NCBI RefSeq assembly: GCF_021412625.1
Contig: NZ_JAKCFI010000001.1
Location: 62,001 to 126,000 of the forward strand
Length of the DNA: 64,000 nucleotides
Source of the DNA: Myxococcus stipitatus
GTDB taxonomy: Bacteria > Myxococcota > Myxococcia > Myxococcales > Myxococcaceae
Direction: 5' to 3'
Shown piece after piece: positions 32,440-42,737 of this stretch (positions within the stretch are counted from its first letter, which is position 1; every line of letters begins with the position of its first letter). The translations under genes were made by a program, and so were the position numbers. The notes below the pieces were generated by a model. It worked only from the letters and a program-made list of their open reading frames with translations, ran no database searches and was not told where the DNA came from.

Positions 32440-35400
32440 ATGACCCCGTCGCAGGCCGCCGAAGCGCTGTATGCCGCCCACAAGTCCCGAGCCACCGGGT
32501 GGTTGACGTTGTCCGCCGGGGGGCGGCAATCGCGGCTGACGCTGCGTGGCGGCGACCTGGTGGGGACGCGGCTGGGGTTCGGCTACCAGAGTCCGGCGCA
32601 GGCCCTGCTGCAGAGCGGGTTGTTGGGGCCGGAGGCGCTGGACGCGCTGTGGGCGAGGGGTGGGGCGGGGGCTCCGGACGAGGAGCTGTTGGAGTCGCAC
32701 GGGCTCGCGCCGGACACGGTGGCAGAGCAGCAGGTGTTGGCCCACGTGCGGCGGTTGAGCGAGCTGGCGGAAGCGGCCGCGTTCGAGCCGGGGAGCGTGG
32801 AGGAGGAGTTCCGTCCCATCGCGGGCTCGCGGGTGGTGCGCGCGGCGCTGGAGCGCCCGGTGGGGGGCTCGGGCGCGCGGGTGTATCGCTGCGTCGACGT
32901 GGAGGCGTGCGCGCCGTGGCTGACGGATGCGTCGGAGCGGGAGCTGCTGAAGTCGCTGGAGACGTTCCGGGAGCCCGAGGCGCTGACTCCGGCGCGAGAG
33001 GCCTTGCTGAGGGTTCTCGAGCGCGAGGGCTGCGTCGAGTCGCTGACGGTGGATGCGTGGGAGGCGCGGGAGCGGACCCGGCGGGAGGAGGAGGCTCGGC
33101 TTCGCGCGGAGGAAGAGGCTCGGCTTCGCGCGGAGGAAGAGGCTCGGCTGGCGGAGGAGGCGCGCCGCGCGGAAGAAGCGCGGTTGGCGGAGGAGGCGCG
33201 GCTCGCGCTGGAGCGCTGGCTCGCGGAAGAGGCGCGAATCGCGGAGGAGCGCCGGCTGGCGGAAGAGGCGCGAATCGCGGAGGAGCGTCGGCTCGCGGAA
33301 GAGGCTCGACTTCGCGCCGAGGAAGAGGCGCGTCGCGCAGAAGAGGCGCGACTGGCGGAGGAGGCGCGCCTCGCCGAGGAGGCGCGACTGGCGGAGGAGC
33401 GTCGGCTGGCGGAAGAGGCTCAACTTCGCGCCGAGGAAGAGGCGCGCCTCGCGGAAGAGGCTCGGCTGGCGGAGGAGCGTCGGCTCGCGGAAGAGGCCCG
33501 TCTCGCGGAAGAGGCCCGTCTGGCCGAGGAAGCTCGCCTCCGCGCTGAGGAAGAGGCCCGTCTCGCGGAAGAGGCCCGTCTGGCCGAGGAAGCTCGCCTC
33601 CGCGCTGAGGAGGAGGCTCGCCTCGCAGAAGAGGCGCGGTTGGCGGAAGAGGCCCGACTTCGTGCTGAGGAGGAGGCTCGCCTCGCAGAAGAGGCGCGGT
33701 TGGCGGAAGAGGCCCGACTTCGCGCGGAGGAGGAGGCTCGCCTCGCCGAAGAGGCTCGCCTAGCGGAAGAAGCTCGCCTCGCCGAGGAGGCTCGTCTCGC
33801 TGAGGAGGCCCGTCTCGCGGAAGAGCGTCGACTTGCGGAAGAAGCTCGCCTCCGCGCGGAGGAAGAGGCTCGTCTTGCGGAAGAGGCTCGCCTCGCGGAA
33901 GAGGCGCGGCTTCGTGCTGAAGAGGAGGCACGACTTCGTGTTGAGGAAGAAGCACGTCTGGCCGAGGAGCGCCGCCTAGCGGAAGAGGCGCGGCTGGCGG
34001 AAGAGCGTCGCCTTGCGGAGGAGGCTCGTCTCGCTGAGGAGGCGCGGCTTCGCGCCGAGGAGGAAGCTCGCCTCGCGGAGGAGGCACGTCTTGCTGAGGA
34101 GCATCGTCTCGCCGAAGAGGCGCGACTTCGCGCGGAAGAAGAAGCCCGCATCGAGGAAGAGCGTCGGTTGGCGGAGGAAGCCCGCCTTGCGGAAGAAGCT
34201 CGCCTCCGCGCGGAGGAAGCGGCCCGGCTCGCCGAAGAGGCGCGGCTGGCGGAAGAGGCACGGCTTCGCGCAGAAGAAGCTCGCCTCGCAGAGGAGGCCC
34301 GCCTAGCGGAGGAGGCGCGTCTCGCGGAAGAGCGCCGTCTCGCAGAGGAAGCCCGCCTCGCGGAAGAGCGCCGTCTCGCAGAGGAAGCCCGCCTCGCGGA
34401 AGAGCGCCGTCGCGCAGAGGAAGCCCGCCTCGCCGAAGAGCGCCGACTCGCAGAGGAGGCCCGCCTCGCGGAAGAGGCGCGTCTCCGTGCCGAAGAGGAG
34501 GCCCGTCTCGCGGAAGAGGCCCGCCTCGCGGAAGAGGCTCGCCTTGCGGAAGAGGCTCGGCTGGCGGAAGAGGCCCGACTTCGTGCTGAGGAGGAGGCCC
34601 GTCTCGCGGAAGAGGCTCGGCTGGCGGAGGAAGCTCGACTTCGTGCCGAGGAAGAGGCGCGTCTGGCCGAGGAGCGCCGCCTAGCGGAAGAGGCTCGGCT
34701 TCGTGCTGAAGAGGAGGCTCGCCTCGCGGAAGAGGCTCGACTCCGCGCCGAGGAAGAGGCTCGTCTTGCTGAGGAGGCCCGCGTCGCGGAAGAGCGTCGT
34801 CTCGCGGAAGAGGCCCGACTCCGTGCCGAGGAAGAGGCCCGTCTTGCGGAAGAGGCTCGAGTCGCGGAGGAGACTCGACTCCGCGCCGAGGAAGAGGCTC
34901 GTCGCGCAGAAGAGGACCGGTTGGCGGAGGAGGCACGGCTTCGCGCCGAGGAGGAAGCTCGCCTCGCGGAAGAGGCACGTCTTGCTGAGGAGCGTCGTCT
35001 CGCCGAGGAGGCACGGCTTCGCGCCGAGGAGGAAGCTCGCCTCGCGGAAGAGGCACGTCTTGCTGAGGAGCGTCGTCTCGCCGAGGAGGCACGGCTTCGC
35101 GCGGAGGAGGCTCGCCTTGCTGAGGAGCGTCGTCTTGCCGAGGAGGCACGGCTTCGCGCGGAGGAGGAGGCCAGACTCGCGGAGGAGGCTCGACTCCGTG
35201 CCGAGGAAGAGGCTCGTCTCGCCGAAGAGGCTCGCCTCGCGGAGGAGGCCCGCCTAGCGGAAGAGGCTCGCCTCTCTGAAGAGCGCCGCCTCGCAGAGGA
35301 AGCCCGCCTAGCGGAAGAGGCTCGTCTCGCGGAAGAGGTTCGCCTCGCTGAAGAGCGCCGCCTCGCGGAGGAAGCCCGCCTAGCGGAGGAGGCTCGTCTC

Positions 35401-37764
35401 GCGGAAGAGGTTCGCCTCGCTGAAGAGCGCCGCCTCGCGGAGGAAGCCCGCCTAGCGGAGGAGGCTCGTCTCGCGGAAGAGCGCCGCCTAGCGGAGGAGG
35501 CCCGCCTAGCGGAGGAGGCTCGTCTCGCGGAAGAGGTTCGCCTCGCTGAAGAGCGCCGTCTCGCGGAAGAGCGCCGTCTGGCGGAGGAGGCTCGCCTCGC
35601 GGAGGAGGCCCGTCTCGCCGAAGAGCATCGTCTCGCGGAGGAAGCCCGCCTCGCCGAGGAGCACCGTCGCGCGGAGGAGATTCGCCTCGAGGTCGAGCGT
35701 CGCCGCGCGGAGGCGGTGCGTCGAGCAAAGGAGGCCCGCGTCGCGGAGCAGGCCCGTCAGGCGGAGGAGGCGCGGTTGGCGGAGGAGGCGCGTCAGGCCG
35801 AGGCCGCCCGCCTCGCGGAGGAGGCCCTTCAGGCTCCAGCGCCCATCGGCCCTGTCAGCGACGACGCCGAGGCCCTCACGCTCGACGTGGGCGACATCAT
35901 CCCCGAGGACGATGCGCTCCCCGTCTCCCCTGGCCGCGCCACGAATGTCCCGCCGCTCGCGTCCTCCTCGCAGTCGAGCGGGCTCTCCTTCCACGCCGAG
36001 AGCCAGGATGCGCTGCGCTCCGCGCGCGAGCGCGCCCAGGCGGAACTCGCCCACGACCTGGAGGAAGCTCGTCGTCGTTCGCGAGTGCAGCCGCTGGAGC
36101 CCTGGCTCGCCGACGAGCCGCCGCGCACCACGCCCCCTGTCCGGACCCGGGACCAGGTCCCGGTGCAGATCGAATCCTGGCGGGCGAAGGACACCGAACT
36201 CACGCCTCCCTCCGACGCGGAGGCGGAGCTCCCCCTGCTGGAGGCGGAGCCCGAGCCCGAACTCTGGGCCGACGCGATGCCCGAGTCGGAGCCGCTGCCG
36301 ACGCCTCCCCCCCTTCCTCCGCGCGCCCCCTCGGGGCCGCCGATGCTCACGCCCGTGGCCGCCCCGCCCGCCGCCAGCCGGGGAGGGCCGCCGGTGCTCA
36401 CGCCCGTGGCCGCCGCGCCGCGCGCGGAGCCGCCTCGCCTGGAGTCCTCCGACAGCCTCTGGACCCCCAAGCCCGCGCCCGTCGCCGCGCCGCCGCCGCT
36501 GCGGCTGGGGCCCGCCGCTCCCCGGGCCAGCGACGAAGACCTGTGGCGCATCGTCTCCTTCGACAAGGACGAGGCCGCCGAGAACCTGACCGCCTCCTTC
36601 GAGGCGGCGCTCCAGCAGGTGGACGCCCACCTGGAAACGCTCGTCCGCTCGGATGTCAATCAGGCGAACGTCGGCGGCGACGAGCCGCCCGTCGAGGCCA
36701 TCGTCGAGGCGACGATCGAACCGACCTTCGGGCCCTTCCCCGGTGACAACGGGGAGCCAACTGGAGACACTGAGTGGGCCGAGCCGTCCGGAGACCTGGA
36801 CGACTGGGACTTCGACGAGGACGACGTGGCGGCAGATCCCTCCAATCCCGACGAGGCAGCCAAGCTCCGGCGACAGCGCCTGCTGCGCCGTGCGATGGAG
36901 AACATGGGCGTGTTGGGCACCCGCGCCGCTCCGGCCTCGGCCCCGGTGGGCGCCGTGGCGTCCTCCCCCGGCGATGCTCCCGCGCCCGCCGCCCCCACGG
37001 AGCCCCCCAAGCCGGACGAGGCGCGCCACGCCCAGCAGATCGAACAGCGCTACGCCGACGTCCAGGCCCGCCGCGACCACTTCTACGTGCTGGGCGTGTC
37101 CCAGGACGCCACGCGCGAGCAGGTCAAGGCGGCCTTCCTCGGCCTCGCCAAGGTGTTCCACCCGGATCGCCTCCCGCCCACGCTGCCGCACCTGTCGCAG
37201 AAGATCACCTCCGTCTTCGAGGCCATCCGCGAGGCGTACGAGGTCCTCTACGACGACGCCCGGCGCAAGGCGTACATCCAGTCCCTCCAGGCCCAGCAGG
37301 TCGCGCCCAAGGCCCCCGCGGCCACCGCCTCGCCCGGGGCGCGCCCGGCCCCCGGTCGCCCGGAGAGCAGCGCGGACGACCTGTACAAGATGGGCGAGGT
37401 CTATTTCCGCAAGCGCGACTTCCAGACCGCCTCGGAGCACTACGAGCGCGCCCACTCCCTGGACCCCAAGGCCACCTATCTGGCCGCCCGCGCCTGGGCC
37501 ATCTACATGGATCCGGCCCGCAAGGCGGACATGGCCAAGGCCAAGCAGATGATGCTCGACGCAGTGCGGGGGGACCCCAACTGCGACCGGGCGCACTACC
37601 AGCTGGGCGTCATCGCCCGTGTCGAGGGGGACATGGACCGGGCGGAGAAGCACTTCCGGGAGGCGGTGCGCGCCAACTCCAAGCACCTGGAGGCGAACCA
37701 GGAGCTGCGGCTGATCGACATGCGGAAGAAGAACCCACCCAAGAAGGGGGGCTTCTTCCGCTGA
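32440..37764 (+). CDS. Giant protein: DUF4388-like N-terminus, ~900-residue Glu/Ala/Arg/Leu helical repeat, J-domain and TPRs, 1774 aa
   Basis: Residues about 1-100 resemble a DUF4388/PATAN module ([33 protein letters not shown]). Residues about 214-1130 are an almost unbroken repeat of LAEEAR hexads mixed with LRAEEEAR octads, strongly helical. The strict hexads do not give a coiled-coil heptad, so a single alpha-helix rod is likely; if continuous it would be about 135 nm (0.15 nm per residue). A Pro-rich acidic linker follows (about 1130-1540). A J-domain (about 1543-1618, [21 protein letters not shown] with HPD near 1574) should stimulate a DnaK ATPase. TPRs (about 1640-1760) close the protein. 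No signal peptide, so cytoplasmic. A near-leaderless promoter precedes it. Function unknown; its neighbour shares the DUF4388 and TPR elements. Confidence 0.85.
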   Translation: MTPSQAAEALYAAHKSRATGWLTLSAGGRQSRLTLRGGDLVGTRLGFGYQSPAQALLQSGLLGPEALDALWARGGAGAPDEELLESHGLAPDTVAEQQVLAHVRRLSELAEAAAFEPGSVEEEFRPIAGSRVVRAALERPVGGSGARVYRCVDVEACAPWLTDASERELLKSLETFREPEALTPAREALLRVLEREGCVESLTVDAWEARERTRREEEARLRAEEEARLRAEEEARLAEEARRAEEARLAEEARLALERWLAEEARIAEERRLAEEARIAEERRLAEEARLRAEEEARRAEEARLAEEARLAEEARLAEERRLAEEAQLRAEEEARLAEEARLAEERRLAEEARLAEEARLAEEARLRAEEEARLAEEARLAEEARLRAEEEARLAEEARLAEEARLRAEEEARLAEEARLAEEARLRAEEEARLAEEARLAEEARLAEEARLAEEARLAEERRLAEEARLRAEEEARLAEEARLAEEARLRAEEEARLRVEEEARLAEERRLAEEARLAEERRLAEEARLAEEARLRAEEEARLAEEARLAEEHRLAEEARLRAEEEARIEEERRLAEEARLAEEARLRAEEAARLAEEARLAEEARLRAEEARLAEEARLAEEARLAEERRLAEEARLAEERRLAEEARLAEERRRAEEARLAEERRLAEEARLAEEARLRAEEEARLAEEARLAEEARLAEEARLAEEARLRAEEEARLAEEARLAEEARLRAEEEARLAEERRLAEEARLRAEEEARLAEEARLRAEEEARLAEEARVAEERRLAEEARLRAEEEARLAEEARVAEETRLRAEEEARRAEEDRLAEEARLRAEEEARLAEEARLAEERRLAEEARLRAEEEARLAEEARLAEERRLAEEARLRAEEARLAEERRLAEEARLRAEEEARLAEEARLRAEEEARLAEEARLAEEARLAEEARLSEERRLAEEARLAEEARLAEEVRLAEERRLAEEARLAEEARLAEEVRLAEERRLAEEARLAEEARLAEERRLAEEARLAEEARLAEEVRLAEERRLAEERRLAEEARLAEEARLAEEHRLAEEARLAEEHRRAEEIRLEVERRRAEAVRRAKEARVAEQARQAEEARLAEEARQAEAARLAEEALQAPAPIGPVSDDAEALTLDVGDIIPEDDALPVSPGRATNVPPLASSSQSSGLSFHAESQDALRSARERAQAELAHDLEEARRRSRVQPLEPWLADEPPRTTPPVRTRDQVPVQIESWRAKDTELTPPSDAEAELPLLEAEPEPELWADAMPESEPLPTPPPLPPRAPSGPPMLTPVAAPPAASRGGPPVLTPVAAAPRAEPPRLESSDSLWTPKPAPVAAPPPLRLGPAAPRASDEDLWRIVSFDKDEAAENLTASFEAALQQVDAHLETLVRSDVNQANVGGDEPPVEAIVEATIEPTFGPFPGDNGEPTGDTEWAEPSGDLDDWDFDEDDVAADPSNPDEAAKLRRQRLLRRAMENMGVLGTRAAPASAPVGAVASSPGDAPAPAAPTEPPKPDEARHAQQIEQRYADVQARRDHFYVLGVSQDATREQVKAAFLGLAKVFHPDRLPPTLPHLSQKITSVFEAIREAYEVLYDDARRKAYIQSLQAQQVAPKAPAATASPGARPAPGRPESSADDLYKMGEVYFRKRDFQTASEHYERAHSLDPKATYLAARAWAIYMDPARKADMAKAKQMMLDAVRGDPNCDRAHYQLGVIARVEGDMDRAEKHFREAVRANSKHLEANQELRLIDMRKKNPPKKGGFFR
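33081..35830 (+). repeat. 2.75 kb coding tandem-repeat tract (18- and 24-bp units)
   Basis: DNA encoding the [14 protein letters not shown] rod. Superimposed higher-order tandem copies are visible: 33491-33540 equals 33551-33600 (period 60); 33601-33660 and 33661-33720 differ at a single base (period 60); a 72-base unit recurs around 35341/35413; a 78-base unit recurs around 34933/35011. All periods are multiples of three. Synonymous codons vary between distant copies, so expansion was repeated over time. Confidence 0.9.
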
Positions 37765-37966
37765 GGGCCGCCCCCGCTCCGCGCGTCAGGCCCCAGGCTC
37801 GGCGCGCGGTGGGAGCCGCCCCTGGGGCGCCCTTGGACCTCCCGGCTGGCGGGAGGGCAGCCTGCCCCACCCGCGCTCCAACCCATTGACATGCCTGGAA
37901 AGCGGGCAGGATGCTCCCCGCGCCGGGCTCTTCGCGAGTCGTCTTCCGTGATGAAAGGCAAGTAAC

Positions 37967-40786
37967 GTGGCCAAGCAGCACCTGCTCCTGGTGGATGGAG
38001 ACGCGAAGAGCCTCCGCGTCATGGAGGTCAGCCTGAAGAAGGCTGGCTTCTCCGTGACGACGGCCATTCACGGCAAGGATGCGATCGAGAAGGTGCAGAT
38101 CAGCCCTCCGGACCTGGTGCTCGCGGACACCAAGATGCCGGAGATGGACGGCTTCGAGCTGTGCAAGGCGCTCAAGTCGGATGAACGCTTCAAGTTCATC
38201 CCGTTCGTCTTCCTCACGAGCCAGAAGTCCGTCGAGTTCAAGGTGCGCGGCCTGGAGCTCGGTGGCGACGACTACCTGACGAAGCCGATCTACATCAAAG
38301 AGATCGTCACCCGCGTGAAGATGATCCTCCAGAAGGCGGAGAAGGAGAGGATCGAGAAGCGGGAGACGACCAAGGGCGGCTTCGGCGGCAGCCTCGCGGA
38401 CATGGGCGTGGTGGACCTGGTCCAGACGTTCGAGATCGGCCGCAAGACGGGCGTCATCTCCATCCAGGGCGAGCGCACCGGCACCGTCTACTTCAAGGAG
38501 GGCCGCGTCATCGACGCGGAGCTGGGCCGGCTCAAGGGCGAGAACGCCTTCTACCGCCTGCTGAACACCTTCGAGGGGCAGTTCGACGTCCAGTTCACCT
38601 CGCTGGACCGCCCCGAGCGAATCGAAATCTCCACGCAGGGCCTGCTGATGGAGGGCATGCGCCGGCTCGACGAGTGGGGCCGCATGCTCGAGCAGCTGCC
38701 TCCGCTGGAGACGGTGTTCGAGATCGACTACCACCAGCTCGCCGACCGCCTCTCCGAGATTCCGGACGAGGTGAACGGCCTGTTGCGCCTGTTCGACGGC
38801 AAGCGCGCGCTCAGCCGCGTGGTGGAGGACTCGGACTTCGAGGACCTGGCCGCGCTGGGCATCATCAGCAAGCTGTACTTCGAGGGCCTCATCCGCGAGC
38901 TGGGCAATGCCCCGCTGGAGCCGGTGCAGAGCAGCAAGCCGGGCATCGAGCAGTGGCTCAACGCCGCGCCGCCGCCGAGCGCTCCCGCGGAGCCCGCGCC
39001 CGTCGCGCCGCCGCCCGCCGCCGCGCTGGAGCCGCCGCCGGCCGCCGCCGTGGTCGAGACTCCCGCCGCCGCGGTCGAGGCGCCCGTCGCCGCGCGCGCC
39101 ATGCCCCCCAGCGTGCTGGCGCCGCCCGCGGGCGTGGAGGAGGAGCCGGTCCAGGCGCCTCCCGAATCCGTGGAGCCGCGTTCGGGCCCCGTGGCCCCCG
39201 CCGCCGTGGTCGTCTTCCCGGCCCGCCCCAAGCGCTTCCTCGGCGGGGCCAGCGGGGACGTGGACACGGAGGCCCCCACGCTGCCGCCCGCCGTGGCGGA
39301 AGGGTCGTCCTTCCTCGTCGAGCCGCCCCCGGCCCACCGCGTGGTGGAGCACGCCCGGCGCAGCCTGCTGCTCGACTGGAGCCGGGTGGACACCGAGGGC
39401 ATCAGCGCGCCCACGACCTGGGGGCCCGCGTCCGGCTGGGCTCCCGGGCCTCGCGCCTTCACGTCGTCCGGCGCGCCGTCCGCGGTGGCTTCCGCCACCA
39501 GCGCGCCTGCGCCCGAGCCCTCCGCTCCTCCCCGCGCGCCCATCTTCGGCGGCGCCGCCGTGGGGCCCAATCCGTTCCCCCCCGTGCCGCCCCCGACTCC
39601 GGCGCCGCCCTCGTCCGAGGTGACGCTGGTGAGCGGCGAGGAGGGCGCGGGCGTGGACATCGATCCGGTGGCGGAGGTCGAGGAGGTCCCCGTCCCCGCG
39701 CCGCAGCAGCTCGCGCTGCCGCCCTATCCGGGGCACGGCGCCCCCGAGCGGCCCGCCCCGACCGTCAGCGAGGAGCCGCCGACGCCGACGGCCCTCCCTC
39801 CCACCCCCATCGCTCCGGCGCCCAGCGTCGCCGCGCCCGTCGTGGCTCCCACGCCCGTGAGCGCCGCGCCCATCACCCGGCCCGTCGAGCCTCCCGCGCC
39901 CGTCGCGTCCCGGCCCGTCGAGCCTCCCGCGCCCGTCGCGTCCCGGCCCTCTTCCTCGGAGGACGTGGCCGTCGCGCCGCCCAAGCGGACGGGGCTCTAT
40001 GTGGGCGTGGGGCTCGCGCTCATCGCCGTGGTCGCCGCGGTCGTGGTCATGGGCCAGGGCGACAAGCCACCGGCGCCTCCGGAGAAGGCGGCGGTCCAGA
40101 CGTCGAACGTCGCGGCGCCCGGGAAGGATGAGCACCCCACGGCTCGGGATTCGTCGCCAGCCCCCGTGAAGGCGGAGGACGCCGGGACGGCGGTGGCCCA
40201 GACGCCCGTGCCCACGACGGGCGCGGACTCCGGTACGTCGGTCGTCGGGACGCCGGCGCCCGCGACGGGAGCGGACTCGGGGACGGCGGTCGTCGAGACG
40301 CCCGCGCCCCAGGGCGCGGACTCGGGGACGGCGGTGGGCCAGGCGCCCGTGAGCCCGACGGCGGCGGACGCCGGCACGGCGGTCGTCGAGGCGCCGCCCC
40401 AGGTCAATCCGGAGGAGCGCTTCGCGCAGGTCATGAAGCTGGCGCGCGGCGCCACGGTGTCCAGCCGCTACAAGGCGGCCGCCACCAACTTCCGCGAGGC
40501 GCTCAAGCTCAAGCCGGGCTCGCTCGAGGCGAAGGCCGGCCTGGGCATCGCGCTGGTCAACGGCTTCGAGTCGGAGGGCGCGTTCCGGGAGGCCACCAAG
40601 CTGTTGGGCGAGGTGGTCGAGGAGGACGAGAAGAACGCCCGCGCCTGGCTGTCGCTGGGCATGGCCCTCCAGTCCATCGGGCGGAATTCCCAGGCGGTGA
40701 CGGCCTACAAGAAGTATCTGTTGCTGGAACCCACGGGGGCTTCCGCCAAGGAGGTCCGCTCGATTCTGGATACCATCGGAAAGTGA
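37967..40786 (+). CDS. Receiver-DUF4388 protein with transmembrane helix and C-terminal TPRs, 939 aa
   Basis: Residues 1-125 form a response-regulator receiver ([11 protein letters not shown]; phospho-acceptor D54 in [30 protein letters not shown]). Residues about 133-330 are DUF4388/PATAN ([48 protein letters not shown]). A 340-residue Pro/Ala-rich linker follows, then a single membrane helix at about 676-698 ([19 protein letters not shown]). A second linker has four repeats of about 17 residues ([15 protein letters not shown] type), and TPRs run from about 812 to 939. The receiver should be cytoplasmic and the TPRs outside the cytoplasm, an odd layout for a response regulator. GTG 37967 has AAAGG upstream. 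It follows the giant J-domain gene by 202 bases and shares its DUF4388/TPR theme. No histidine kinase is in the window. Confidence 0.88.
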   Translation: MAKQHLLLVDGDAKSLRVMEVSLKKAGFSVTTAIHGKDAIEKVQISPPDLVLADTKMPEMDGFELCKALKSDERFKFIPFVFLTSQKSVEFKVRGLELGGDDYLTKPIYIKEIVTRVKMILQKAEKERIEKRETTKGGFGGSLADMGVVDLVQTFEIGRKTGVISIQGERTGTVYFKEGRVIDAELGRLKGENAFYRLLNTFEGQFDVQFTSLDRPERIEISTQGLLMEGMRRLDEWGRMLEQLPPLETVFEIDYHQLADRLSEIPDEVNGLLRLFDGKRALSRVVEDSDFEDLAALGIISKLYFEGLIRELGNAPLEPVQSSKPGIEQWLNAAPPPSAPAEPAPVAPPPAAALEPPPAAAVVETPAAAVEAPVAARAMPPSVLAPPAGVEEEPVQAPPESVEPRSGPVAPAAVVVFPARPKRFLGGASGDVDTEAPTLPPAVAEGSSFLVEPPPAHRVVEHARRSLLLDWSRVDTEGISAPTTWGPASGWAPGPRAFTSSGAPSAVASATSAPAPEPSAPPRAPIFGGAAVGPNPFPPVPPPTPAPPSSEVTLVSGEEGAGVDIDPVAEVEEVPVPAPQQLALPPYPGHGAPERPAPTVSEEPPTPTALPPTPIAPAPSVAAPVVAPTPVSAAPITRPVEPPAPVASRPVEPPAPVASRPSSSEDVAVAPPKRTGLYVGVGLALIAVVAAVVVMGQGDKPPAPPEKAAVQTSNVAAPGKDEHPTARDSSPAPVKAEDAGTAVAQTPVPTTGADSGTSVVGTPAPATGADSGTAVVETPAPQGADSGTAVGQAPVSPTAADAGTAVVEAPPQVNPEERFAQVMKLARGATVSSRYKAAATNFREALKLKPGSLEAKAGLGIALVNGFESEGAFREATKLLGEVVEEDEKNARAWLSLGMALQSIGRNSQAVTAYKKYLLLEPTGASAKEVRSILDTIGK

Positions 40787-40836
40787 GCAGGCGGCGGAGC
40801 GGTCCGCCCCCGTTTCTGGAAGTGAAGTGAGTCGCC

Positions 40837-41832
40837 TTGCTCGTCCTCGGTCTGGAAACCTCTTGTGATGAGACCGCCGCCGCCGTCGTGGAGGACGGTC
40901 GTCGCGCGCTGTCGGACGTCGTCTCCACCCAGGTGGACATCCACCGTCGCTGGGGCGGAGTGGTGCCGGAGCTGGCCTCCCGCAACCACATCGTCCAGGT
41001 GATGCCGGTCGTCCACGAGGCCCTGTCCCGGGCGGGCAAGACGCTCGACGACATCGACCTCATCGCCGTCACGTCCGGCCCCGGTCTCATCGGCGCGTTG
41101 CTCGTGGGGCTGCAGGTGGCCAAGGGGCTGAGCCTCGCCACCGGCAAGCCCTTCGTCGGCGCCAACCACCTGGAGGGCCACCTGCTGGCCATCCGGCTGC
41201 TCGAGGACGCCCCGGAGCCACCGTTCCTCGGGCTCGTCGTCTCCGGGGGACATACCAGCCTCTACGAGGTGAAGGCGTTCGGCCAGTACCGGCTGGTGGG
41301 CAGCACCCGCGACGACGCGGCGGGCGAGGCCTATGACAAGACGGCCCGCATCCTCGGGCTGCCGTACCCGGGCGGGCTGCCCATCGATCAGCTGGCGCGG
41401 CAGGGGAACCCGGAGGCCATCCGCTTCCCGCGCGCGCTGCCGGGCGACAGCTTCGACGTGTCCTTCTCCGGCTTGAAGACGGCGGTGTTGCACCACGTGC
41501 GGAAGCACGGCGTGCCGGAGGGCCAGGCCCTGTCGGACCTGTGCGCGTCGTTCCAGGAGGCGGTGGCGGACGTGCTGTCGAAGAAGCTCGTGGCCGCCGC
41601 GCGCCGGCTGGGCCACCAGCAGCTGGTGCTGTGCGGAGGCGTGGCGGCCAACTCCCGCCTGCGGGCGCTGTGCAAGCAGCGCGCGGAGGAGCGGGGGCTG
41701 CGCATGTTCCTGCCGCCGGTGCGGTTGTGCACGGACAATGGCGCGATGATCGCCGTCGCGGGGTATGAGGCGTGGCGTCGGGGCCTGCGTGGGGATTTCC
41801 GCCTGGCGGCGGACCCCGCGTGGCGCATGTGA
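40837..41832 (+). CDS. tsaD: tRNA N6-adenosine threonylcarbamoyltransferase TsaD, 331 aa
   Basis: Catalytic subunit for t6A37 formation in ANN-decoding tRNAs. The ASKHA fold is complete: VLGLETSCDETAAAVVEDG, VVPELASRNHI, VTSGPGLIGALLVGLQVAKGL, the metal-binding NHLEGHLLA (HxxxH), LVVSGGHTSLYEV, DDAAGEAYDKTARILGLPYPGG and the late CGGVAANSRLR and CTDNGAMIAVAG. Length is normal. The best homology start is TTG at 40837; the ribosome site is only a weak GAAG/GTGA run. The stop (TGA, 41830-41832) overlaps a possible GTG of rsmA, so the two are probably co-transcribed. Confidence 0.94.
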   Translation: MLVLGLETSCDETAAAVVEDGRRALSDVVSTQVDIHRRWGGVVPELASRNHIVQVMPVVHEALSRAGKTLDDIDLIAVTSGPGLIGALLVGLQVAKGLSLATGKPFVGANHLEGHLLAIRLLEDAPEPPFLGLVVSGGHTSLYEVKAFGQYRLVGSTRDDAAGEAYDKTARILGLPYPGGLPIDQLARQGNPEAIRFPRALPGDSFDVSFSGLKTAVLHHVRKHGVPEGQALSDLCASFQEAVADVLSKKLVAAARRLGHQQLVLCGGVAANSRLRALCKQRAEERGLRMFLPPVRLCTDNGAMIAVAGYEAWRRGLRGDFRLAADPAWRM

Positions 41833-41846
41833 GCGAGGGACATCCG

Positions 41847-42719
41847 GTGGAATCACCCAGAGACATCCTCAAGCGGCATGGCCTGCGCGCCAAGTACAGC
41901 TGGGGCCAGAACTTCCTCGGGGACGAGGACGCCCTGGAGGCCATCGCGGACGCGCTGCACCTGCGCGAGGGCGAGCACGTGGTGGAGCTGGGCCCCGGCC
42001 TGGGCCACCTGACGCGCTTCCTCGCCGCGACCGGCGCTCGCGTCACCGCGGTGGAGCGGGACCGGGACATGGTGACGGTGCTGGAGAAGGAGGCCATCCC
42101 CGGCGTGCGCGTGGTGGCTGGCAACGCGGCCACGGTGGACTTCGCCCAGGTGGCTGGCGCGCCCGAGGTCGCCGTCGCGGGCAACCTGCCGTATCACCTG
42201 ACCAGCCCCATCCTCTTCCGGGTGCTGGAGCAGCGATCGCACGTCACGCGCGCCGTCTTCACCCTCCAGAAGGAGGTGGTGGAGCGGCTGGCCGCGGAGC
42301 CGGGCTCGCGCGACTACGGCCTGCTCACGGTGCTGCTCGGCCTGCACTTCGACGCGGAGAACGTCCTCACGCTGGAGGCGTGGCGTTTCCACCCGCCGCC
42401 GAAGGTGGACTCCGCGGTGCTGTCGCTCACCCGCCGCGCCGCGCCGCGCGCGCCCATCGTCGACGAGGCTCGCTTCACCCGCGTGGTGAAGGCGTCCTTC
42501 GCCCAGCGTCGCAAGACGTTGATCAACTCCCTCAAGTCCGACAAGACGCTGGCGCCCCCGGACGTGCTGCTCCAGGCGCTGGAGACGGCGGGCGTCGACC
42601 CGCAGCGTCGCGCGGAGACGCTCGCGCCGGAGGAGTTCGCCGCCATCGAGCGCGCGCTCGGTCCGGTGAAGCCGGGTGCTCCCGCGCCCGAGGCCCTGGA
42701 CGCGGACACCGAGGAGTAG
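41847..42719 (+). CDS. rsmA: 16S rRNA (adenine(1518)-N6/adenine(1519)-N6)-dimethyltransferase RsmA (KsgA), 290 aa
   Basis: Dimethylates the two adjacent adenines of helix 45 in 16S rRNA. Motifs are RDILKRHGLRAKYSWGQNFLGDEDALEAIADAL, the SAM site VVELGPGLGHLTRFLA, AVERDRDM, the catalytic NLPYHLTSPILF (NLPY) and VFTLQKEVVERLAAEPGSRDYGLLTVLL. The C-terminal domain includes FHPPPKVDSAVL and FAQRRKTLINSL. GTG 41847 has AGGGA six bases upstream and gives the family N-terminus MESPRDIL; a GTG at 41829 that overlaps the tsaD stop is the alternative. A short acidic C-terminal tail is extra. Converges on the small gene at 42738. Confidence 0.95.
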   Translation: MESPRDILKRHGLRAKYSWGQNFLGDEDALEAIADALHLREGEHVVELGPGLGHLTRFLAATGARVTAVERDRDMVTVLEKEAIPGVRVVAGNAATVDFAQVAGAPEVAVAGNLPYHLTSPILFRVLEQRSHVTRAVFTLQKEVVERLAAEPGSRDYGLLTVLLGLHFDAENVLTLEAWRFHPPPKVDSAVLSLTRRAAPRAPIVDEARFTRVVKASFAQRRKTLINSLKSDKTLAPPDVLLQALETAGVDPQRRAETLAPEEFAAIERALGPVKPGAPAPEALDADTEE

Positions 42720-42737
42720 GGAAGGGGCGCGCGTCCG

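Noticed and set aside
32423-35728. 1101-codon open frame on the minus strand (Pro/Arg/Leu/Gly repeats)
   Set aside because: Exact antisense of the rod-coding repeat; repeated composition keeps stops absent. No signal peptide, domain or ribosome site.
33081-35830. Repeat tract considered as CRISPR or satellite DNA
   Set aside because: No unique spacers; units are 18 and 24 bp, in frame and encode a continuous helix; not a CRISPR array.
37610-40135. 841-codon minus-strand open frame
   Set aside because: Antisense to the receiver-DUF4388 gene and the end of the J-domain gene; Arg/Gly/His-rich shadow.
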